Assembly: GCF_013409505.1 (NCBI RefSeq)
Contig: NZ_JACCBN010000001.1
Span: 4,898,001-4,962,000, forward strand
Origin: Actinomycetospora corticicola
GTDB lineage: Bacteria > Actinomycetota > Actinomycetes > Mycobacteriales > Pseudonocardiaceae
Direction: 5' to 3'
DNA length: 64,000 nt
A program made the position numbers and the translations under genes. The notes under the pieces were generated by a model, which was not told the DNA's origin, did not search any database, and saw only the letters and a program-made list of their open reading frames with translations. Shown here in pieces: positions 32,575-40,587 of this stretch (position 1 is the stretch's first letter; each line of letters starts with the position of its first letter).

Positions 32575-32948
32575 GGGGCGCCGTCCGGGTGGCGATGGCC
32601 GACGACCGGGGCGCGGCGACGGTCGTGGCCGCCGCGATGATCGGTGTGCTCGTCCTGCTGCTCGCCACCGTGCTCGTCCTCGGGTCGGTGGTCGCCACCC
32701 GGCACCGCGCGGCGGTCGCGGCCGACCTCGCCGCCCTCGGCGGGGCGGCGGAGGGCGTGCGGGGACGACAGGCGGGGTGCGATCGCGCGGAGGACCTCGC
32801 GCGGCGCAACGGCGGCGAACTGCGGGCGTGCGCGTGGCAGGGCTGGGATCTGGAGGTCGTCGTGGCCTCGACCTGCGGATGTCTCCCCATCGGTGACACG
32901 GCCACCGTCCGCGCCCGGGCGGGCCCTGTGGTGAACATCATGCGGTGA
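32571..32948 (+). CDS. TadE/TadG-like protein with Flp-type N-terminus (Rv3654c position)
   Basis: A 125-residue protein. DDRGAATVVAAAMIGVLVLL is a pilin-like hydrophobic helix in which the usual Glu is replaced by Val, as in Rce/helicase-secretion neighbourhood proteins. A cysteine-containing C-terminal part (GCDRAED, RACAW, STCGC) has four Cys and may form disulfides outside. It is the last gene of the tad operon. The 275 bp that follow, before the primase gene, show no further feature. Confidence 0.78.
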   Translation: MRGAVRVAMADDRGAATVVAAAMIGVLVLLLATVLVLGSVVATRHRAAVAADLAALGGAAEGVRGRQAGCDRAEDLARRNGGELRACAWQGWDLEVVVASTCGCLPIGDTATVRARAGPVVNIMR

Positions 32949-33223
32949 ATCGCCGGAGCCCCGGTGACGGATCGTCATCGAACCGTGTCCTACGGGGACG
33001 AGCGGGCCGGTGCCCCCGTCGAGCGGCGACACGGATGGTGCAGCCGGGACGAGTGGTACGCCGAGCGCCCACCGAATGCGCGTTCGCCCGCTCGACGGTG
33101 CCAGGACGGGCACTCGGCGTTCCGGCGGGTCCGATGGGCGACGACGGGTGGAAATCAGGCCGGAACCTGCCGTTACTGGAGCAGGAACACCGCACGGGGT
33201 GGACCAGTACCGGGAGGACCCGC

Positions 33224-33871
33224 ATGCAGTGGTGGGACAGCTACCGCGCCGTCTACGGCACCGAGCTCCGCGCCGAGGCCATGGTGCTCGCCGACCACGG
33301 CTGGGCGGTGGTTCCCGGGACCTTCCCGCAGGGTGAGGTCTGGACCGGTCGGGCGGAGGCCCCCCAGGCCGGCCCCGTCCCGGTGCTGGACGACTGGGCG
33401 GCGAAGGCGACGACCGACACGACGCAGATCGCCGACTGGTGGTCGGGCCTGCCCTACTCGATCCTGCTGCCCACCGGGCTCACGTTCGACGTCATCGAGG
33501 TGCCGGCGAGCATCGGCCGGCGGGCGGCCGCGGCGCTGCGCGCCGTCGGTGTCCCGGTGCCGATCGCAGCCACGCCGACCGGCGAATGGCTCTTCCCGGT
33601 GCTGCCGGGCGAGCCGCTGCGGCCCGACCTCGCGGGTCGTCCCGGCATGACGCTCCACGGTCGCGGCAGCTACCTCACCGCGCCCCCGTCGACCTTCCCG
33701 CAGGGCTCGATCCACTGGCGGGTCCGCCCGGCGGTGTCCGGCTGGCGGCTCCCGGACCCCTACAGCGTCCAGGACGCGATGGCCGAGGCCGTCCGCGAGC
33801 GCCCGCACCGCGGGCTCGGCGGCAGCTCGACCTACCGCCTGGCGACGGTCGCCACGGGCATCCGCTCGTAA
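33224..33871 (+). CDS. orphan bifunctional primase/polymerase-like protein
   Basis: A 215-residue protein like the N-terminal primase-polymerase (Prim-Pol, DUF3987-associated) domain: LRAEAMVLADHGWAVVPGTFPQ, TQIADWWSGLPYSILLPTGL and TFDVIEVP in the expected order. Acidic residues for metal binding are hard to place; Asp in FDVIEVP is the best candidate. Plasmid and phage Prim-Pol proteins carry a helicase domain that is absent here. The ATG at 33224 has GGGAGG upstream; longer starts read into non-homologous sequence. It stands alone, convergent with the helicase across a repeat-rich region. Confidence 0.72.
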   Translation: MQWWDSYRAVYGTELRAEAMVLADHGWAVVPGTFPQGEVWTGRAEAPQAGPVPVLDDWAAKATTDTTQIADWWSGLPYSILLPTGLTFDVIEVPASIGRRAAAALRAVGVPVPIAATPTGEWLFPVLPGEPLRPDLAGRPGMTLHGRGSYLTAPPSTFPQGSIHWRVRPAVSGWRLPDPYSVQDAMAEAVRERPHRGLGGSSTYRLATVATGIRS

Positions 33872-34111
33872 CGACCGGCACCACGCACCACCACAACCGA
33901 AGACACAACTGAAGACTCGGGTCGGCCTGGACCGCCGACGACGTCCCGCGGAGCGCGCCTGCCCCGCTGCTGCCCGCAGCAGGGACGTCCGGGTCCGGCA
34001 GACCCGCGGCGGTGGGCACCGGTCACGACGCGGAGCCCGCGCCGGCGGCCACGGGAGACGCGCCGCCGATCGCGTGGAGCGCGCACCGTGTGCCCACCGC
34101 CGCCCGTACAG

Positions 34112-34150
34112 CGCCGCAGGGCGGGTCGAGCCGATCCCCGCCCTGCGGCG
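34112..34150. repeat. intergenic palindrome, 14-bp perfect arms
   Basis: CGCCGCAGGGCGGG and its exact complement flank 11 bases. It is the first of two strong stems in the 504-bp gap between the convergent primase and helicase genes. The first 240 bp of that gap (33872-34111) show no gene. Confidence 0.7.
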
Positions 34151-34162
34151 TGGCAGACCTCC

Positions 34163-34197
34163 CCGCGGGTCGGGAGCCACGAGCTCCCGGCCCGCGG
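34163..34197. repeat. intergenic palindrome, 15-bp arms
   Basis: A 15-bp stem with one T-G wobble around CACGA, 12 bp after the previous palindrome. It could end transcription of the primase gene or belong to an old mobile element. Confidence 0.7.
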
Positions 34198-34214
34198 CGG
34201 AACCCACGTCCCGC

Positions 34215-34384
34215 CCCCGGATGTACGCGAGAGTGCCGTTCGCAGCCTCTAGGTGAGCGAAAGTGCCGTTCGCTCGCCGGGGGCCGGCGTTCAGCCCATC
34301 CCCGGATGTGCGCGAGAGTGCCGTTCGCAGCGTCTATGTGAGCGAGAGTGCCGTTCGCTCGCCGGGGGCCGGCGTTCAGCCCAG
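34215..34384. repeat. 85-bp tandem duplication with four AGTGCCGTTCGC cores (family C)
   Basis: Units 34215-34299 and 34300-34384 are nearly identical. Each unit has two copies of AGTGCCGTTCGC 30 bases apart (34232, 34262, 34317, 34347), flanked by GCGAGAG or GTGAGCGA segments. The second unit runs into the last codons of the helicase gene. Spacing and content do not fit a CRISPR array. Confidence 0.85.
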
Positions 34385-36751
34385 ACGGGCGAGCACCGCC
34401 GTCAGCACCGCGATCGCCCCGGCCTTGTCGAGCGGGTCGTTCCCGTTGCCGCACTTCGGTGACTGCACGCAGGACGGGCAGCCCGACCGGCACTCGCAGT
34501 CGGCGATCGCGTCGCGGGTGGCCGACAGCCACACCTGCAGCGCCTCGTGCCCGCGGTCGGCGAACCCCGCCCCGCCCGGGTGCCCGTCGTGCACGAACAC
34601 GGTGGGCCGGCCGGTGTCGGGGTGCAGCGCCGTGGAGACGCCGCCGATGTCCCACCGGTCGCAGGTGGCGACCAGCGGCATCAGCCCGATCGCCGCGTGC
34701 TCGGCGGCGTGCAGCGACCCCGGCACCCGGGCCGGGTCGATGCCGATCCCGGCGAGCAGCGACTCGGCGAGCGTGTACCAGACCGCCCGGGTCGCGAGGG
34801 TCCGCTCCGGGAGGTCCAGCGGCACCTGCTCGACGACCTGTCCCGAGGGCATCCGTCGCAGGTAGCCGACCACCTGGTTCGTCACCTCGACCGTGCCGAG
34901 ACAGACCTGCAGCTCCGGTCCGTCGTCGGCCATCGCGCCGAACGACGAGCAGTGTTCGGTCTCGACCACCGCGATGTCGGTGACCGACCGGGACTGGGTG
35001 GTCCACTCCGGTTCCTCGGCGTGGACGTGGGCGATGTTCTCCTCGAGGTCGAGCGAGTCGACCACATAGCTCGTGCCCTGGTGCAGGTGCACCGCGCCCT
35101 CGTGCACCGTCGAGTGCGCCGCCCCCGGGTCGACCGTGCCGAGCATGCGGCCGGTCTCGGTCTCGACGATCACCACCTGCTCGCCGCCGGAGCCGCGGAT
35201 GTCGACGCCGTGGTGCGGGGTCTCGGTCGGCAGCGCCCAGAACCAGCCCCCGCGCCGGTGGCGCAGCAGGCCCTCGGCCACGAGGTCGGCCAGCACCTCC
35301 CCGCTGCCCGGGAACACCTCGGAGACGTCCGCCGCGGTCAACGGCATCTCCGAGGCCGCGCAGGCCAGGTGCGGCGCCAGCACGTAGGGGTTCGTGGGGT
35401 CGAGCACGCACCGCTCGAGCGGGGCGCCCAGCAGCGCCGCCGGGTGGTGGACGAGGAAGGTGTCCAGCGGATCGTCCCGGGCCACGAGCAGCACCAGCGC
35501 GTCGTCGCCCGACCGGCCCGCCCGCCCCGCCTGCTGCCAGAACGACGCCCGCGTGCCCGGGAACCCGGCGACCACGACGGCGTCGAGCCCGGCGATGTCG
35601 ATGCCGAGCTCGAGGGCGTTGGTGGTGGCCACGCCGCGGAGCTCGCCGGAGAGCAGGGACTCCTCGAGCGCCCGCCGCTCCTCGGGCAGGAAGCCCGCCC
35701 GGTACGCGGCGACCCGGCCCGCGAGGTCGGGGTCGACCTCCGCGAGCACCCGCCGGGCCCCGAGCGCCGTCAGTTCCGCGCCACGACGGGAGCGCACGAA
35801 CGCCAGCGACCGGGCGCCCTCCACCACGAGGTCGGCGAGGATCCGGGAGGTCTCCGCGCCCGCGGACCGGCGCACGGGCGCCCCGTTCTCGCCGGTGATC
35901 TCCGGGAGCAGCGGCGGCTCCCACAGGCCGACCGCCCGGGCGCCGCGCGGCGACGCGTCGTCGGTGACCCCCACGACGTCGAGCCCGGTCAGCGCCGACG
36001 CCGACGTCGCCGGGTCCGACATGGTGGCGGACGCGAGCACGAAGACCGGCTTCGCGCCGTAGCGGGCGCAGACCCGGCGCAGCCGCCGCAGCAGCAGCGC
36101 GACGTGGGAGCCGAACACGCCGCGGTAGGCGTGCGCCTCGTCGATCACCACGTACCGCAGACGGCGCAGGAACGTGGTCCAGCGCCCGTGCCGGGGCAGG
36201 ACCCCGCGGTGCAGCATGTCGGGGTTCGTGAAGATCCACCGTGCGGTGCGGCGGATCGCGTCCCGCTCGGCGTACGGGGTGTCGCCGTCGTAGGACGAGG
36301 CCCGCAGGCCGTCGGGGCCACCCGGGTCGAGCGCCCGCGCCGCGCGCAGCTGGTCGGCGCCCAGCGCCTTGGTGGGGGACAGGTACAGCGCGGTCGCGCG
36401 GGGGTCCGCCGTGAGCCCCGCGACCACCGGCAGCTGGTAGGCCAGCGACTTGCCGGACGCCGTGCCGGTGGAGACCACCACGTGCCGGCCCGCCCACGCG
36501 TGCTCCGCGGCCTCGGCCTGGTGCCCCCACGGGCCCAGGATGCCGCGCGCGACGAGCCGGGCACGGACGTCGTCGGGAACCCACCCCGGCCACGGCGCGC
36601 GCCGCCCCTCCCGCGCCGGGACCACCTCGGCGTGGGTCAGCGGAGCCTCGCCCTGCGGCGTGCCGGCCAGGACCCGACGGAGCAGGGCCGTGCCCCGCCC
36701 GTCGTCGTCGGGAACGCCCTCCGCTCGCTCCAGGGCCCCCACACCACTCAC
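34376..36751 (-). CDS. DEAD/DEAH helicase of the MrfA/YprA type (Rv3649 homologue)
   Basis: A 791-residue superfamily 2 helicase. Motif I STGTASGKS near residue 94, motif II VIDEAHAYRG, motif III ASATM, motifs V/VI TNALELGIDIAGLD and QQAGRAGRSG are complete. The C-terminal DUF1998 region ends with the four-cysteine cluster CECRSGCPSC followed by PKCGNGN, a zinc site seen in MrfA and Hrq1. MrfA removes mitomycin adducts in a UvrABC-independent repair route, so DNA lesion repair is likely. The stop lies within repeat family C. The 223 bp to hppA hold the divergent promoters. Confidence 0.93.
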   Translation of the reverse strand: MSGVGALERAEGVPDDDGRGTALLRRVLAGTPQGEAPLTHAEVVPAREGRRAPWPGWVPDDVRARLVARGILGPWGHQAEAAEHAWAGRHVVVSTGTASGKSLAYQLPVVAGLTADPRATALYLSPTKALGADQLRAARALDPGGPDGLRASSYDGDTPYAERDAIRRTARWIFTNPDMLHRGVLPRHGRWTTFLRRLRYVVIDEAHAYRGVFGSHVALLLRRLRRVCARYGAKPVFVLASATMSDPATSASALTGLDVVGVTDDASPRGARAVGLWEPPLLPEITGENGAPVRRSAGAETSRILADLVVEGARSLAFVRSRRGAELTALGARRVLAEVDPDLAGRVAAYRAGFLPEERRALEESLLSGELRGVATTNALELGIDIAGLDAVVVAGFPGTRASFWQQAGRAGRSGDDALVLLVARDDPLDTFLVHHPAALLGAPLERCVLDPTNPYVLAPHLACAASEMPLTAADVSEVFPGSGEVLADLVAEGLLRHRRGGWFWALPTETPHHGVDIRGSGGEQVVIVETETGRMLGTVDPGAAHSTVHEGAVHLHQGTSYVVDSLDLEENIAHVHAEEPEWTTQSRSVTDIAVVETEHCSSFGAMADDGPELQVCLGTVEVTNQVVGYLRRMPSGQVVEQVPLDLPERTLATRAVWYTLAESLLAGIGIDPARVPGSLHAAEHAAIGLMPLVATCDRWDIGGVSTALHPDTGRPTVFVHDGHPGGAGFADRGHEALQVWLSATRDAIADCECRSGCPSCVQSPKCGNGNDPLDKAGAIAVLTAVLARLG

Positions 36752-36974
36752 GCTCCCGAGACAATCACAGGTCCCCGACAGTCACCGGCTCCCGGGAAAG
36801 AAGCGCACGTCACAGCTTGATCGGGAACCGCGCCGCCGCGGGTGTCGGAGCACACCCATACACTTCGCCCCCTGTTCGTCCCGTGCGTCTCCACGCGTGG
36901 TGGCGGTCACTGTGCGCCGAGGACGCCGCCAGGCCTCCCGTCGTCGATCCGTTCCGTTCCAACCGGGAGGCTGG

Positions 36975-39293
36975 ATGCAAGCGTCCGTCCTCGCTCAGGG
37001 AGTCGAGTTCTCCTCGAGCGAATACACGGTGGTCATCGGGGTGGCGGTCATCGCCGTCATCGCGCTGGTCGTCGGCTTCGTTCTCCGTAGTCAGGTGCTC
37101 GCCGCCGACGAGGGCACGCAGAACATGCGTGACATCGGTCGTGCGGTGCAGGAGGGCGCCCAGGCGTTCCTCAACCGCCAGTTCAAGACGCTGGCGCCCT
37201 TCATCGTCGTGGTCTTCCTCGTCCTGTTCGCCCTCCCGGCGACCAGCCTGGGCGAGCGCATCGGCCGCTCCATCGCCTTCGTCTTCGGCGCCCTGTTCTC
37301 CATGGCCATCGGCTACCTGGGGATGAACCTGGCGACCAAGGCCAACATCCGCGTCGCCGCCGCCTCGACCACCCAGGGCGGCCGCGACAAGGGCGCGCGG
37401 ATCGCGTTCCGCACCGGCGGCTTCGTCGGCATGTTCACCGTCGGCCTCGGCCTGCTGGGCGCGTCGGTCGTCGTCCTGATCTTCGTGGCCGAGGCGCCGC
37501 GCGTGCTCGAGGGCTTCGGCCTCGGCGCCGCCCTGCTCGCCATGTTCATGCGCGTCGGCGGCGGCATCTTCACCAAGGCCGCCGACGTCGGCGCCGACCT
37601 CGTCGGCAAGGTCGAGCAGAACATCCCCGAGGACGACCCCCGCAACGCGGCGACCATCGCCGACAACGTGGGCGACAACGTCGGTGACTGCGCCGGCATG
37701 GCGGCGGACCTCTTCGAGTCCTATGCCGTCACCCTGGTCGCGGCCCTGATCCTCGGCTCGGTGGCCTTCGGCTCGCTGGGCCTGACCTACCCGCTGATCG
37801 TCCCGGCGATCGGTGTCCTCACCGCGATCATCGGCGTGTTCATCACGCGGACCCGCGACGGGGAGAACGCCCTCAAGGCGATCAACCGCAGCTTCTACAT
37901 CTCGGCGGCCATCTCCATCGTGCTGTGCACGGTGGCGGCGTTCGTCTACCTGCCGTCGAGCTTCGCCGACCTGCCCGGGGTCAACGTCGAGCGCATCGGC
38001 GACCTGGCCGCGGCCGGCAACCCGGCGGTCATCGCGGCCGCGGCCGTGATCATCGGCATCGTGCTGGCGATCATCATCCTGGCGCTGACCGGCTACTACA
38101 CCGGCACCGAGACCCAGCCGGTCAAGGACGTCGGGACGAGCTCGCTCACCGGTGCGGCGACGGTCATCCTCGCCGGCATCTCGGTCGGCTTCGAGTCGGC
38201 CGTCTACACCGCGATCGTCATCGGCGCCGCGGTCTACGGCGCGTTCCTGCTGTCCGGCTCGGTCTTCGTCGCGCTGTTCGCGGTGGCGCTGGCCGGTACC
38301 GGCCTGCTCACCACGGTCGGCGTCATCGTCGCCATGGACACCTTCGGTCCGGTCTCCGACAACGCCCAGGGCATCGCCGAGATGTCCGGGGACGTCGAGG
38401 GTGCCGGCGCCGACATCCTCACCGAGCTCGACGCGGTGGGGAACACGACCAAGGCCATCACCAAGGGCATCGCGATCGCGACCGCCGTCCTCGCCGCCAC
38501 GGCGCTGTTCGGCTCGTACAACGACGCGATCCAGTCGGCCCTGACCGAGGTCAACGTCCGGGCGGAGGACGCCGGCACGGCGTTCACCAACGCGGTCACG
38601 GCGCCGAACCTGCTGGTCGGCGTCATCCTCGGTGCGGCCGTGGTGTTCATGTTCTCGGGTCTCGCGGTCAACGCGGTGTCCCGCGCCGCGGGCGCCGTGG
38701 TCTACGAGGTCCGTCGCCAGTTCTCCACCCGTCCCGGCATCATGGACGGCTCGGAGCGCCCGGAGTACGGCCGCGTGGTCGACATCTGCACCCGTGACTC
38801 GCTGCGCGAGCTGGCCACTCCCGGCCTGCTCGCGATCCTCGCCCCGATCGCCGTCGGCTTCGGCCTCGGCGTCGGTCCGCTCGCGGGTTACCTCGGCGGC
38901 GCGATCGCCGCGGGCACGCTCATGGCGGTCTTCCTCGCGAACTCGGGCGGCGCCTGGGACAACGCGAAGAAGCTGGTCGAGGACGGCAACCACGGTGGCA
39001 AGGGATCGGACGCCCACGAGGCCACGATCATCGGTGACACCGTCGGCGACCCGTTCAAGGACACCGCCGGCCCGTCGATCAACCCGCTGCTCAAGGTCAT
39101 GAACCTGGTCGCGGTGCTGATCGCGCCCGCCGTCGTCACGCTCTCGATCGGTCCCGACGCCAACCCGGCGGTCCGGATCCTGATCGCCGTCGTGGCGCTC
39201 GTCGGCATCGCGGTGGCGATCTTCATCTCGAAGCGCCGCTCGACGTCGATCGCGGACACCAACACCGACGCCCCGGCGTCCGTGTCGGCCTAG
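36975..39293 (+). CDS. hppA: membrane proton-translocating pyrophosphatase, K+-independent
   Basis: A 772-residue integral membrane enzyme with about 16 helices that couples PPi hydrolysis to proton export. The signature DVGADLVGKVE and DNVGDNVGD acidic motifs are complete, with a second acidic site near GDTVGDPFKDTAGP. The residue that sets potassium dependence is Lys in GNTTKAITKG, which marks the K+-independent subclass. GGGAGG lies upstream of the ATG at 36975. It is a single-gene unit with a strong terminator. M. tuberculosis lacks the enzyme; streptomycetes and pseudonocardias have it. Confidence 0.96.
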   Translation: MQASVLAQGVEFSSSEYTVVIGVAVIAVIALVVGFVLRSQVLAADEGTQNMRDIGRAVQEGAQAFLNRQFKTLAPFIVVVFLVLFALPATSLGERIGRSIAFVFGALFSMAIGYLGMNLATKANIRVAAASTTQGGRDKGARIAFRTGGFVGMFTVGLGLLGASVVVLIFVAEAPRVLEGFGLGAALLAMFMRVGGGIFTKAADVGADLVGKVEQNIPEDDPRNAATIADNVGDNVGDCAGMAADLFESYAVTLVAALILGSVAFGSLGLTYPLIVPAIGVLTAIIGVFITRTRDGENALKAINRSFYISAAISIVLCTVAAFVYLPSSFADLPGVNVERIGDLAAAGNPAVIAAAAVIIGIVLAIIILALTGYYTGTETQPVKDVGTSSLTGAATVILAGISVGFESAVYTAIVIGAAVYGAFLLSGSVFVALFAVALAGTGLLTTVGVIVAMDTFGPVSDNAQGIAEMSGDVEGAGADILTELDAVGNTTKAITKGIAIATAVLAATALFGSYNDAIQSALTEVNVRAEDAGTAFTNAVTAPNLLVGVILGAAVVFMFSGLAVNAVSRAAGAVVYEVRRQFSTRPGIMDGSERPEYGRVVDICTRDSLRELATPGLLAILAPIAVGFGLGVGPLAGYLGGAIAAGTLMAVFLANSGGAWDNAKKLVEDGNHGGKGSDAHEATIIGDTVGDPFKDTAGPSINPLLKVMNLVAVLIAPAVVTLSIGPDANPAVRILIAVVALVGIAVAIFISKRRSTSIADTNTDAPASVSA

Positions 39294-39301
39294 CCCCACC
39301 C

Positions 39302-39340
39302 CACGAAGGGCGTCGTCCGCACCGGACGGCGCCCTTCGTG
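39302..39340 (+). terminator. hppA terminator
   Basis: An 11-bp stem CACGAAGGGCG plus five inner pairs, with one T-G pair between, around GCACC. It starts nine bases after the stop codon. Confidence 0.88.
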
Positions 39341-39359
39341 CTGTCCGGGCCCGTGGCGG

Positions 39360-39503
39360 CCGCGAGGGTGACGTGAGGCAGCACCGAGGGCCCGGGAACG
39401 TGCCTGATGTGCATCTCGCGGGCCGGACGGCTGCCGCCGGTCCGCGAGGGTGACGTGAGGCAGCCCCGAGGACCCGGGAACCTGCGTGGCGTGAACCCCG
39501 CGG
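39360..39503. repeat. palindromic repeat family D, two copies 82 bp apart
   Basis: Copy 1 is 39360-39421 and copy 2 is 39442-39503, each 62 bases. Both begin CCGCGAGGGTGACGTGAGGC and each is an imperfect palindrome ending near CGCGG. A third 62-base copy lies at 51689-51750 and a half copy at 51551-51583. The 280-bp gap before 39575 holds nothing else. Confidence 0.8.
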
Positions 39504-39574
39504 CGCCGGCACGAAGCACGCGACACGGCGCGTGATCGACCACGGTTCGAACGCATGTTCTAGAGTGCGCGCGC

Positions 39575-40420
39575 GTGGGGCAGATGTCGTTCTACTCGGC
39601 GGACGCCCTGCCGCGCGCGATCACCGACCTCGAGGGGGTGCTCTGCGCCGGCGGGGGCATGTCCCTGTTCGGCCGCGGGACGGCCGCGCGCCTCACGATC
39701 GTCCTCGGTGCTCCTCCGGTCCCCGAGGAGCCGCCCGAGGACGACGAGGGCCTTCCCGACGACGGGTCGGTGCCGGTCGAGGAGACGGCCCCGACCCCAC
39801 CGCCGGAGCCGCCCGCCCCACCCCGTCCTGCGCCGCCGCAACGGGTCTGGGACGAGGGCGTCGACGACATCCCCGACGACGACCTCCCGGTGCGCCACGA
39901 CGGGCCCCCGCCCGGCGCCACGGAGGAGCCGCCGCCGGCGCCCGAGCCGGACCCGCCCGTCGTCGGGATCGCGGACCCGATGACGGAGTGGCGCGCGCAC
40001 GCCCTGTGCTGTGCCTTCCGGGGGCGCGGGGTGCCCGCCGAGGTGGAGCGCCTGGCGGACGGACGTCCGGTGGTGCGCAGCGCGTTCCGGGCCGATCTGC
40101 TGCCGCTCGCCCAGCACTGGCACACCGACCCGAAGCACGTGCCGGATCCCCTCCAGCTGGACGGGCCGCGGCTGCGGCTCTGGGTCCTGGCCGCCGGACG
40201 CTGGACGGGCCGTGCCTACACTCTCGGTCTCGACCCGCTCGCACCGACGACCCACGAGCCCCTGCTCACGGCCTGTCAACGGGCGGGCCTCGGCGCCACC
40301 CTCGCCGGGGACCCCGACGGACCCGTCGTCAAGATCGTCGGGCGGGCACGGCAGCGCAGGCTCGCCGAGCTGGTCGGGGACCGGCCACGGCACCTCCACG
40401 ACGGGGTGTGGCCGGACTGA
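39575..40420 (+). CDS. conserved actinobacterial protein of unknown function (Rv3647c homologue)
   Basis: A 281-residue protein. The N-terminus SFYSADALPRAITDLEGVLCAGG and the C-terminal half (TEWRAHALCCAFRGRGV, RSAFRADLLPLAQHW, GRAYTLGLDP) resemble Rv3647c, which sits next to topA. Between them, residues 50-130 are a Pro/Asp/Glu-rich linker. The repeated Cys pair CC and several Trp suggest a folded C-terminal domain. TAGAGT at 39561-39566 is eight bases before the GTG, so the transcript may be leaderless. An ATG at 39584 is an alternative start. Function unknown. Confidence 0.75.
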   Translation: MGQMSFYSADALPRAITDLEGVLCAGGGMSLFGRGTAARLTIVLGAPPVPEEPPEDDEGLPDDGSVPVEETAPTPPPEPPAPPRPAPPQRVWDEGVDDIPDDDLPVRHDGPPPGATEEPPPAPEPDPPVVGIADPMTEWRAHALCCAFRGRGVPAEVERLADGRPVVRSAFRADLLPLAQHWHTDPKHVPDPLQLDGPRLRLWVLAAGRWTGRAYTLGLDPLAPTTHEPLLTACQRAGLGATLAGDPDGPVVKIVGRARQRRLAELVGDRPRHLHDGVWPD

Positions 40421-40587
40421 CGGTCCCGATTCAGGCCCGTGACCAGCAGTGATCGATGGGTGAGGCGGGAACGACCGCGCCGCGGACGACGTTCTCGATG
40501 GCACGGGGGTCGCCGTGAGGCACACTGGCGACCAGTGGGGGACCCGACAGTGGTCCACCGCGAGGCGACGAGACGGGGCATGACTGG

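Noticed and set aside
34215-34384. CRISPR array.
   Set aside because: Repeats are only 12-15 bases, spacings alternate 30 and 55, the spacers are themselves duplicated, and no cas genes are near.
36752-36974. Riboswitch or small RNA between the helicase and hppA genes.
   Set aside because: No conserved stem set or terminator was seen; only promoter-like sequence.
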